From positions 1,922,001-1,986,000 of the forward strand of contig JAHRHY010000010.1 in the NCBI GenBank assembly GCA_019671135.1: 64,000 bases of DNA, read 5' to 3'. This DNA comes from Linnemannia hyalina. Its lineage: Eukaryota; Mortierellomycota; Mortierellomycetes; Mortierellales; Mortierellaceae. The position numbers and the translations under genes were made by a program. The notes beneath the pieces are model-generated. The model made no database searches, was not told the origin of the DNA, and saw only the letters and a list, made by a program, of their open reading frames with translations. This document shows, piece after piece, positions 54,253-64,000 of this stretch. Position 1 is the first letter of the stretch; each line of letters begins with the position of its first letter.

Positions 54253-56519
54253 TCACTGCCGAGCAATCTTGCTCGTAATCTCGACAAGAACATCCACCTG
54301 ATCCTCAATCTCGGGCCACAAGTATGGTCTCAACTGGTTGCGCTCTTCGTCTCCAAAGATTGCCCGTCGCTCATCAAACACATACTTCAACACTACCCTT
54401 TTGATCTCTGGGTAACCCGGTCCCCAAGTCAGAGCACGCTCGAGAGCAGATTGGACGTTGAGTTGAGCTTGGATCTTGTAGAGTGCTTGGGCTTGCAGTG
54501 GGAGATCTTCCATGTGGATGGCGGCGCGGTAGAGGAGGAACCAGTCTTCGGGATTCAAGCGCGTGCGAAGGGAGTTTGTGTGTCGGGATTTGTAGGGGTG
54601 TATTGGGTTGGGTGTTGGTGGGGGCAGGGAAGTGAGAGTGGATGGGGTGTCGAGGCAATGGCCGTGGCCTGTGGTTGTTGGTGGTGTGAAGGGCCAGGAT
54701 GAGCTACGCCCTGCTGTTGTGGGCGGTTGAGAGTAAGGATTTAATTGGGGGTGGTGAGGTCGTGCCGGTGAGGGTTCCGAGACGTCGGTTTGTAAGTTGA
54801 GGGCGACGTTTGCGCTGACATAGTGGCGTCTGTCTATTGTTGGCGAGTCGGTCATTGACCCGTAGTCTTCCGCGTAGCGGGCATTGCTGTTGCTGTAGTT
54901 GATGTTGTTATTGTTATAGTAGCCATCGCCATTTCCGTTGCCATTGTTGGTCTTGTCGATATTATCGTCGTTACCCATGGACTCGTCATCGTGGATTGGC
55001 TCACGGGTGTAGACATAATCGAGCAAGGTGTCCATGATCTTGGGCTCAAACATATCGTTCGAAAGATTGATCCTAAAGATCCCATCCGGACCCGGTTGAC
55101 CTTCCTTAAACCACCCACTGCTCAGCATCCGAGAGAAGAATGGGACCGACTCAAGGATTGTCTTGTGTGCCCAGAATGTTGCCCTGGCAGGTTCTGTAGA
55201 GTATTCGTTGTTGCTGTTGTTGTCATGGGGTTTGTGGGCGTGTTTGATGTCGTGTTTGACGTATGTCGTTCCTGGAGGAGCGGAAGAGGCAGTGACCAAA
55301 GGTGCATTGCAATAGTTGCCGTTGTTGCTGTAATCTCGGCTGTAGCAACCACCATCCATAAAATGTCCACCAGGACTACCAAGATTCGCAGCCTGCTTGG
55401 CAAACACCCTGGATGACGCAGTCTCAAGACAGGCCTGCGGGACAGTCATTGGAGGCGGTGGATCTCTGATACATATCTGGACATTGCAAGTAGAGGTATC
55501 TTGACGCATAGCAAAGAGCAGGTTCTTTTGTTGGGTTGTTCGAGCGTCTGTCTCGGCATCAGTCTGGCGTGGGCTGGCACCCGAAAGCCATATCTGGAAG
55601 TGGTACTTGTGTTCCTCGTCGGTCACGTCTTCGCACTTGAATACCACTATGGTTGGATTGATTTTCGCATGAAGAGATAGGGAAAAAAAAAGTGTGTGAT
55701 TGATGATCAATTTCATGTTTGGCGAAGATCACTGATCGTTGTCATGATGGGTGATCGAAAAAAAAAAAAGATAGTAGTGATGGCAAAAGCTGTGGAAGGA
55801 AACGCACATGCGCAGAGGAAAACAAAACGACACTGGTCAAGAATAAAAAGAGTACCTGTTTGGGGCCAGACGTCCCGGTTGATGGGCTGGACATGGATGT
55901 CTCGTCGAAGTCGGGGGCTGTAGATATAGATAGTCCGGTAGGAGTCGCACCGAGCGCGACCAGGGTTCATTGGATCCTCAAAGTTCATATTCCCGCCTCC
56001 TCCTCCTCCATCTCCTTGACCATCCCCACCTTGTCCTCCGCCATGTTCAGCAGAGCTCAACCAGATGCTGGCTCGCTGCAAGGTCAAAACCAAAAGTGGA
56101 GTTGTTGATCGATGATACAGGGTAGTCGGAAATGTTGCTTGTTGTTGTAGTTGCGACGGTACTCGACGTGGAGGCGTGGATGCAGTAGAGTGTTCCCTGG
56201 AACTCGGAAGCGAGGACACAGTCTCGTTTGGACCAGAACCAGAACGATAACCACCAGAAGAAGAAGCAAGGGAAGAAAGGGGAGAAGAAACGAGTCGGAG
56301 ACAGATGTCCCATTGGCAGGGCCGTTCGATGGATGTAGGGGAGGTGAGGATGCGGACTCCAGCGGGAGCGTTGTCGGTGTCTGTTTTGTTGAAGATGAGC
56401 TGGATGCCTTCCTCGGGGGTAGACTTTGCCCAGTGGGAGACCAGCCTTGTTGCCGGTTGGTGTTGGTGCTGCTGTTGAGGGTGTTGTTGGTGTTGTGGCT
56501 GTTGTGTTTGTGTTTCCAT
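54253..56519 (-). CDS. BTB/POZ domain protein with MATH-like N-terminus
   Basis: Two exons, 56519-55856 and 55646-54253; 685 aa. Start METQTQQPQ was chosen because it begins the Gln/His-rich leader, with unlikely sequence upstream. Residues ~25-240 resemble a MATH-type sandwich: LVSHWAKSTPEEG, CQWDICLRLVSS, and VFKCEDVTDEEHKYHFQIWLSG across the splice. A BTB domain follows (ARATFWAHKTILESVPFFSRML, FEPKIMDTLLDYVYTRE), broken by a long low-complexity Asn/Asp/Gly insert (~435-480). Then RLNPEDWFLLYRAAIHMEDLPLQ, a post-BTB helical segment. Typical role: adaptor that brings substrates to a cullin-3 ubiquitin ligase. The substrate is unknown. Confidence 0.82.
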
Positions 56520-56848
56520 AATTAGAGTGTAAGGAGTGGGGTACAAAGAAGGAGGGAACAAAAGCAAGAAACGAGCACGAGGGTTAGCAAAAGGAAGAGA
56601 AAAGACGAGCCACGAGATGCAATTAAGGACTGCAAACGCGTTGTTGATCTGTTGCCATTCTATCACTAAGTTTAATTGGCTGGTGATTCCTGCGTTGATC
56701 AGTGCTTCTTCGCTTAAGGGGCCTCCACCTCTACTTCGATCGAAGCACTGTACATCAGGGTCGTCTCTTCCCCACCTTCTTCAACTCCCTCGTTTGTTGT
56801 ACATCACCAACTGACCGATTCAAAGTTCAAACACATCCAGGAAACCAA
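56520..56848. promoter_or_regulatory. Bidirectional promoter of the BTB gene and the 1,494-aa protein
   Basis: 329 bp lie between two divergent start codons. No TATA box is obvious. The part before 56849 is pyrimidine-rich on the + strand. Confidence 0.5.
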
Positions 56849-59800
56849 ATGGCATCCTCGGACAGCCAACACCCTACACCAACAACAACTAATGATCGCG
56901 ACTACCAGACATTCCGCTCACATGGCACACTCGTCCGTCTCAAGGCCCGGGCAGGTCATCTCATCGCTTCAGTACCCCCCAGCAAATACATCTTTTGGAG
57001 CGACTTGCGAGTCGCCTTTCCGGGGATACTGCGTGTCCAACATGAGGATATCATTGTCACCTATATGAGAGACGACAATGAGCGGAGGTAACAAAAACAA
57101 CCCCGATTGCTTCGGGTACTATGTCTTCAGTTGGAGCGTAAAGGAGGCAATAATTAACCAGCGTTCCGCCGCCGAACAACAAAACGGATAGGATCAAGCC
57201 ATTTCGGATAGAGTGTGTTCCTGGAGCGATTCTCGATGTCGTCTACAACCTCTCGCCTTCAATTTCTCGCACAGTCGCTAATGCACCATCCAAAGTCGAT
57301 TCTATCAACAAGTCAGCTGATTCAAAGAGCACCAAGCAACAGCACGGACAGGACAAGAAGCAGGAACTAAATAATACTCTGGACATGACAGGCCCTTCGC
57401 ATTCGAATCACTCAGCTGCAGTGCCCCAGCAGTCATCGTTGGTCTCAGTCGTTCAGCCCATCACCTCCAAGACCACAACAACACCTACAACAAACTCCAT
57501 TGACATCTCCCAGGACACGGCGATATCGACCATCCAGGAGCAACCGCCGCAGCAACCAGCGATGCTAGAGTCCCCAGCAATATCATCTCCGTCGCTAGGG
57601 ACTTGTGCAGACTCGGAGGACTATGATGTGGTTGGTGAGCATTCGACTGATCTGGATTCCATCGAGGAGATCGCGCACGAAGTCGTGCAGGAGCAAGGGC
57701 AAGAACAGGAGCAAAGGAGCGGCAGCCCACAGGATACATACATTTCAAGTCAGTCGGATACGCCGCAAGAATCGCACTCATGCCCGCCAAAACCAGCGAC
57801 AACCCCTACTCCTTCAATACACAGAGTTGCATCCTTCAAAGAGCAGGAAAAGGCGACAGCTACAACCTTCCTGCATACCTTAGTGCCGCCATTAAAAGGA
57901 CTCGCCAACGGTAATGGTGACAACACGGCCGACAATAGTAACGAAAACCTTCCTCCTGCGACCAAACGGAAACGACAAAGTCTTCTTCAACTCCTTCTCT
58001 CCTCCGAGCCACCCGAGGGTTCTGACGAGGCGACAAAGGCCGACTTTGAGTCGATCAAAACGGAGCTCCTCACATGCGCTCATCTATTTTACGCGTACCT
58101 AAAATCGACCACCGACTACCAGATCTTGCAGGCCGAGAGACGGGGACGGATCCTGTTTGCGACCCTTCTTGGACTCAAGCTACGGATCCCGTTCGGTCAT
58201 CCTCTCCGCATGCAGTATGAGGCCGTGATTAAGGACACCAACTCGACCAGGATGCTGTTCAGGAAGATGCGTCCCGAGTTCCTTCAACCCAAAGCGGATC
58301 AGCTCACCGGCGTTCACTATGGCGTTTTCCAGCACCTGGACCCCAAAATGTTTGTCATCTTACCGAAAGGAGACAGCGCGGCAGCAGGATTCCGACTTTA
58401 TTTCCTCTGCGAGTGCTGTCAACTCACACAGCCAGATGACGACGAGGCGACCCGGGTGGATAAGAAACGGAGGAGATTTCCTCCTCATCAGCTTCACTTT
58501 ACTCTGCATGAGGGCTACGACCTACTGTACATCGAGGAGTTTGTCGCGCGCTTCGGTTACCACATGTGGGTGATTCTTCAGATGCTGGCGTTTGGATACA
58601 AGGACAACGGAGTCGCCGTCCCGCCGATGAACAAAGACTCGCCCATATACAAAAAAGTCCTCTGCGCTATCAGCTACATCCAGAATGAGCCGGACTCAGG
58701 CAAGGTGGAAGGAAGCTGGGACTTTTCTCGCGTCAAGGACTTTTACGCTCCCATCAATCTGGACAAGGAAGGCTCGGCCGGGACGTTGTTCAGGATCATT
58801 ACCAGCGAGGGTTATGCCAAGTGGGTTTGCTTTGACCACTACAAGGAGCGGTTCCCGGAGAACGATTATAAGGTCTTGCAGGTGGTCCTGAAGCGATTCT
58901 TTTACAACGAGGCATTGGGGGCTCTTTTGGTGTCGCTGTGTTCACGGGAGGAGGCGTTGAAGTTCTATGAGGCGATTGTCAAGGCGGAGAACTTGCAGGA
59001 ACTCGGCCTGGAGCTGGCCTGGCATGTGAATGAGGAGGATATCGCCGTTCTGCAGGCGACCATTCTTCGCACCACTGCCGTGTCGATCAAGCTCTTTGTC
59101 CCTTTCGAGCAGCATATTGTTCAAGGCCCCATCAACCTCAAGGAGCCCTGTCGAGGCGTCGATGTCAATGATCCCAACTACATCCTGGGTCACTTCAAGA
59201 CCAAACTGATCAAGCACCTTGTCGACTGCCGGCGAATTCAAGGGTTCTACATGGACATCAGTGACCCATCCGACCACCCGGACACCCAAGAGTCTCTGGA
59301 TCGGCTGTTCATGAACTCGCGCTCCTTCGCGGACTGGGACCCGGACCGGATGAACCCCGCGTTGTGCGACATGGTCAGGACAGCAGGACCCAATGCCAAG
59401 ACCAAACTCAGCTTCAACAGTCCGACCCTCGAGCGTGGGTTCCATTTCATGAACAATGCGATCAAGGGCGACGTCGGTTTGGTGATGCTCAAGGCCATGG
59501 TCAGCTACAACGAGCAGGTTTCGATACGATCAGGCAAGGACGAGGCGCGCAAGTCGATGCGCATCCAACGGTGGTCCAACAGCACGCTTCGGTTCGCCAA
59601 CAAGCTGGAGCGACTCTGGTTGGAAGTCCACAACCACCAGGAACTCAAGGCTCTCCAGCAGCTCATCGAGTTGAACCCTTGCTTGAGAAAGCTGCGAGTG
59701 ACAACGGAGACTCTCCAGTTCTTCAAGGTCTACCAGGCGATCAAGGCGACCTTTGCTGCGGTAGGGCCTTCGCGAGTTCCCAAGAAAGTTGGCTTGAGAG

Positions 59801-61407
59801 ACAAAGCGGACATGAGTCTCACCTGGTCGGAAACAACTACAGATTCCGCAACAGCGGCAAATGGAACAACGACAACGGCCGCAGAGGAAACAAGCACATC
59901 GACTTCATCGACTACAGCCCCTGAGGCAAACAGGATCCCAGCACAGCCAATGTCGCTTACTTACTCTAGAAAGTCGAGCAACGTCTACACGGTCTTGATG
60001 TTCTTTGGGTACATGCTCACGTACTTGAAGTGCCTCGAGTTTTCGAACCACGACGCCAAGACACTGGAGGCCTGTACGCGGTCAAGGGGATCACACCTAG
60101 CCAGTATTCAGATCAATATCTTGGGGCTTGATAAGAAGGGGTACGAGGACCTGACCAAGGTCATCGAGCGATCCCAGGTGCCTATGTCACAACTGTCATC
60201 TCACTTTGCGGTCTACTTGTCACCGGTCGAAGGCGCCAAAGCAGAGTGGGAGGAGGCGACGCAGTTTCTGGTCAGGTTTGGATCAAGTGTCGATGAGCTG
60301 GTGTTGATCGGATCCATGGACGACGGAGAGCCGTTGGCGACGTTTTTCCAGACTATCACGCCCAAGGTCCTTCCTTTCCTAGAGATTCTGGTTGTTGTCG
60401 GCGCGTTGAGCAAGTCGATCAGCGTAGGCAAACGAGGCATCGGCGCCTCTCTCCCGAAGGCGGTGGCGACCTCTGGATTCGTTCTCGGCAGCCCTCGTAC
60501 CCAAAACTGTGTCAAGTGGTCCCAGGCCGCGCGCCAGTTCTTGCCATGGCTTCAGGCGTTTGTCTCGGAACTGCGGCTTCACAAGCTAGGGGTGAACCGG
60601 TTATTGCTAGAGAGCTCGGAGTGGGTGGCGTTGTTGAAGAAGATTCAGTTTTCGGATCTGGAAGAGTTGGATCTGTATGCCTCCAGGATGCCATCGGAGG
60701 TGTTCCGGAACCTGGCTTTCTTTCTTCCCATGCCACACAGCAGTACCAACAATAGCAACCTCAGGACCACCGCCCCAGCTGCAGCTGCAACTTCGACAAC
60801 CACCACCGATATTACGACCGGCAAGAGCAACGATATTGGCAAATCGGGCGAGACAACCTTCGAGACCACGGATGCATCATCGGACACGCTGAACGAGGAG
60901 TCACAGTTGTCGACAGCAGTGTGGGATCGATCCATTAGCATTGCGACCACCCCGACGTTGCCAGAGCAACACCCGTGGGAAATGCTTGGCGAAGGCTTTT
61001 TGACGCAGCGCAAGGACTATGCGGCCTACAAGGAGGCGATTGATATGAAGATTGGCGATCGGACCGATATTCATTACCGACGCCTTGAAGCCCAGTTCCA
61101 GGCCAAGTCATCCCAGGATGTTGTTACTACTGCCACTGAGAGTGAGCCGCCATCAGTGATCGATGTCTCTACTACTACAGTTACGCCTTTGGCAGCTACC
61201 ACCGCTACTACGCCCTCGAGTACGTCAAGTGCAGCGTCTGCGAATGTGAGCTATGGTTTGCTTAGGGATTCCAAAGGACAGGACAAGGTGAAGGATCGAG
61301 CGATTCGCAAGTTCCGGATGCCATGGATGCTGACACGCAATGCGGTCGAGCAGGCCACTGTGCAGCATGCCTTGCGGACTAGACTGCGCGGGTATGAGGT
61401 GGAGTAG
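56849..61407 (+). CDS. Large uncharacterised protein (1,494 aa) with leucine-rich-repeat-like segments
   Basis: Two exons: 56849-57087 and 57162-61407 (intron 57088-57161; the join gives NERSVPPPNNKTDRIKPFRIE). Residues 1-~130 form a compact domain (FRSHGTLVRLKARAGHLI, YIFWSDLRVAFPGILRV, FRIECVPGAILDVVYNL). About 140-330 is Ser/Thr/Pro/Gln-rich and disordered. About 340-1000 is a globular, mostly helical region with conserved-looking segments (LLQLLLSSEPPEG, GVFQHLDPKMFVILPKGDSA, LHFTLHEGYDLLYIEEFV). The last third has LRR-like units (LERLWLEVHNHQELKALQQL, LEELDLYASRMPSEVF) with more disordered inserts. No enzyme motif, signal peptide or membrane segment is visible. I do not recognise the family; it may be specific to this fungal lineage. 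Confidence 0.75.
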
Positions 61408-61648
61408 TTACCTTTATTAAAGTGCGTGCCTCTGAAGTGTTGTTGTATGTGACACGAAGAGAATAGGGTGTGTTTGTGTTGCATTCTCCTTTTGGAAATT
61501 TATTTTTCTGACACGGAAAGGGTAAGGTTGGGGCGAGAGGTAGACAGGCACGGAGCCATCGCTCCTCTTTTTATTTTCTTTTATTCCACACTCTCTTTCT
61601 CCCTTCCCTCTCGACCTTCACTCCTCCTCCTCCTTACCCTCCTTCACA

Positions 61649-63485
61649 ATGCCCGACGCAGAGCTCTATATTTACGGAGGCGCCTTTGGCCTGCCCTCGA
61701 TCGACCCCCAGTGCCTGGCCCTGATCTCCTACCTCTCCATCGTCTCCCACCAGGAATACACCATCGTCGAATCAAACGACCCCGGGATCTCGCCCACCGG
61801 TACCTTCTTTTTTTTTTTTTTTTTTTTTTTTGATCTTTCTTCTTCTCGTCCATGTTCTTGTGCCAACAGAACAGTAACCAGTAAACTAAACAATTGTCTT
61901 GGTGAATTATTGTGAAATAGGAGAATTGCCGATGCTGCACGATGGAAAGAACTGGATCGCGGGAACTAACCGGATCATTGCCTACTTGAGCAAAACTGTA
62001 AATCACCGAACGAGGAATCTCACGCTGCAGGAATCATCGCGGAAACACACACACATACATACAACACAACAAAGAACAGGCGTCCTAACATCTACGCCTG
62101 CTGTTGCCTTCTCGTTTCTTCTTTTTCTTTGTCGATCTGTAGGGATATAACTCCAACGAGGATCTTTCCACAGAGGATTTGGCAAAGTCTGTTGCTTACT
62201 CTTCCCTCGTCGACGAATCTCTTCAGGACTCTCTCGTAAGCAAGCAAACAGGATTGAACGAGGAAGGATCAATTGATCCTACGGAATCGTTCTTATGATA
62301 CGATGCTGATCACCTAATCCATCCTCTTTCTCCCTCGGATAAAACAAACTATAGCTGTTCTCATGGTTCGCGGACGACGACAACTTTTTGGGAACGACTC
62401 GTAAGACGTACTCGAACTTGCTCTCGATTCCTGCGCGTTATATTCGGCCCATGCAGATGCGCAAGTCTGCCGTTCAGCGTGTCCAAAAGTATGGCGGAAA
62501 GGTCGAGGCAGGATCCCTCACCCACGCCGAGAACACTCGTGTAAGTAGACAGCGCACGTCGCGTCTGGGTGATATGGATCGTTTGAATATTCGAGATGCC
62601 GTTGGAACATGCATGGTACTATTATACCGCGAAGAAAGTAATGGGCAGCCACTGACAACTATGTTCTTTCTTTTCACACGATGCAACAAATATAGATCTA
62701 TGACTTGGCAAGGGACTGCTACCGCGTCTTGGACAGGAAATTGGGCGAAAACGACTTCCTCTTTGGTGTCAAGTAAGTCAACGGATCAACACGCAGGGAT
62801 GCGGGGAATTCATGCCGGAAATCGAGGCTCGAAGGAGAAAAGGCAGCAGGAGTGATAGAGAAGAGAGCAGTAATATGCAATATGCATAGGGCATGGGCAC
62901 ATTTCTCCTCCACCTCTGCTTTTAATCGAAGGATCTTCATGGACGAAAAAAATTGGCACTTCCTAACCCATATTTTTCCCATTGACCTATAGGCCAACTT
63001 CATTGGACGCAAAGGCGTTTGGATATTTGGCGTTGCAACTGTACCCCGAGATCCCCAACCCCCGGTTCCAAATGATCCTGACCAGCCAGTTCCCCCGCCT
63101 GGTGGCCTACTGCAACCGCTGCAAGGAGGAGTTCTTTGCCAACCTGCCCGACTCTGCCCTCCCAACCGAGACATCGCCCTTCTTCACAAACCCCATCAGC
63201 TCACCCAAGGAATGGTTCAAGAACACCTTCTTGTCCGGATCAAATTCTGTCTCTTCCACAACAACGACGGAAAAGCCAAAGAAGACACAGGAGGAGAGGG
63301 ATTTTGATCTGAAGAGGATCTATGCAGTGACGTTTGGATTGGTGGCGATGGTGGCCTATGTGATTATTAATGGGATTGTTGTCATTGGTACTGATGAGGG
63401 GGAGGAGGAGCAGGAGGAGGGTGGATATTTTATGGCGGGAGGGGATGATGTGGATGATGATATCCATGTCCCTTCTGACGATTAG
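61649..63485 (+). CDS. Metaxin-like mitochondrial outer-membrane import protein (SAM complex)
   Basis: Six exons: 61649-61799, 61921-61997, 62143-62235, 62355-62540, 62696-62772, 62993-63485; 358 aa. It has the metaxin layout: an N-terminal thioredoxin-like part (ELYIYGGAFGLPSIDPQCLALISYL, GELPMLHDGKNWIAGTNRIIAYL), a GST-C-like helical part ending in the metaxin hallmark DFLFGVKPTSLDAKAFGYLALQL, and one C-terminal membrane helix (~residues 313-333, YAVTFGLVAMVAYVIINGIVV), followed by an acidic tail. Known: metaxins/Sam37-Sam35 work with Sam50 to insert beta-barrel proteins in the outer membrane. Intron 1 carries a T22 tract (about 61808-61830). Confidence 0.9.
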
Positions 63486-64000
63486 AACGGTGGTGCTAGA
63501 TAATGAAGGTCTGAGGAGGAACAACTAAAACACAAACACAAACACAAACAACAAATTAATAAAAACAAGGGGCGTAACTCTTGTGCTTCTTATGAACTCC
63601 TGACACAGGCTTGCACAGGCACCAGAGACATGGATGTGGAAAGTGAATAAGCAAAGACAAGGATGAGAGGCATGGGTGTGGGCAAAAGAAAAGGAATACA
63701 CAGTTGCGTTCAAGTGTTTTGTCCAGACCACAACAAGTTGTATTTCTCCGTCGACACCTCGATCATGACTCTGAACGAGCCGAGTGAATAACACGCCGTG
63801 AAAACTTGACCAAGGGAGACAGGAGGAGGAGAATCGGAGGATCTCTTTTTTTTTTTTTTTTTGGGAGGGGCGGCGGAGGAATTGAAGATGCATACGGAGA
63901 AACTCCCTTGGAAGAATTATTTAGGACAAGCGCGGCGAGGAGCGAAATAAAAAACGAGCGAGAGGCCTGTTGCTCTAGTTTAGACAAGCGACAAGCATAG
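63486..64000. other. Intergenic window end
   Basis: 3' region of the metaxin-like gene followed by sequence without a supported gene. A T17-18 tract lies at about 63845-63862. Confidence 0.5.

Overview
The window is nuclear DNA of a filamentous fungus, most likely an early-diverging one of the Mortierella type (Mortierellomycota). The evidence is short GT-AG introns with TACTAAT-like branch sites, T/C-rich leaders, and the gene mix: NACHT/pentapeptide/WD40 receptors, F-box proteins, Crinkler-like relics, an aspartic protease, and LINE-type retroelements. I found no CRISPR array, operon or bacterial feature. Lineage is inferred from gene content, not from any search.

Layout. 1-2374: low-complexity DNA without a supported gene. 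2375-4940 (-): mitochondrial carbamoyl-phosphate synthase small subunit, CPA1 type. Its leader holds a spliced upstream ORF that reads as the arginine attenuator peptide, with a TATA box further up. 5882-6724 (-): a secreted precursor with many Lys-Arg sites. 9692-15055 (+): NLR-like receptor 1. 15.4-22.1 kb: a retroelement nest. One RNase H-encoding LINE fragment sits inside an older deleted relative, with a 16-bp target duplication and a poly(A) tail. Next to it a 5'-truncated reverse-transcriptase LINE sits inside a tRNA-Ala gene, with the first 25 nt of the tRNA duplicated and the full tRNA rebuilt at its 3' end.

23.0-32.1 kb is housekeeping and regulatory: geranylgeranyl diphosphate synthase, an F-box/LRR-like protein, a decayed Myb relic, a ZNF511-like zinc-finger protein and an NDUFAF6-like complex I assembly factor (the last two divergent, 219 bp apart). 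32.1-35.7 kb holds repeats, an orphan ORF, a truncated F-box gene and a small acyl-carrier-like protein that lacks the phosphopantetheine serine. 35.8-39.6 kb (+): NLR-like receptor 2, broken by one frameshift in WD40 blade 13 of 14. 41.0-45.0 kb (+): a secreted GPI-specific phospholipase D-type protein. 45.7-47.1 kb (-): a pepsin-type aspartic protease with a good TATA box. 47.1-53.8 kb is gene-poor and repeat-rich, with Crinkler-type ATPase relics on both strands around a tandem repeat. 54.3-63.5 kb: a MATH-like/BTB protein, a large uncharacterised protein (divergent pair), and a metaxin-like mitochondrial import protein.

How the genes relate: three or four proteins point to the mitochondrion (CPA1, NDUFAF6-like, metaxin-like, and possibly the ACP-like protein). 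Three are secreted (Lys-Arg precursor, GPI-PLD, aspartic protease). The NLRs, Crinkler relics, F-box genes and transposons are fast-evolving accessory content between conserved genes. I see no metabolic cluster: the prenyl synthase has no cyclase or P450 beside it. All multi-exon models were built by hand from splice signals, reading phase and remembered family alignments.
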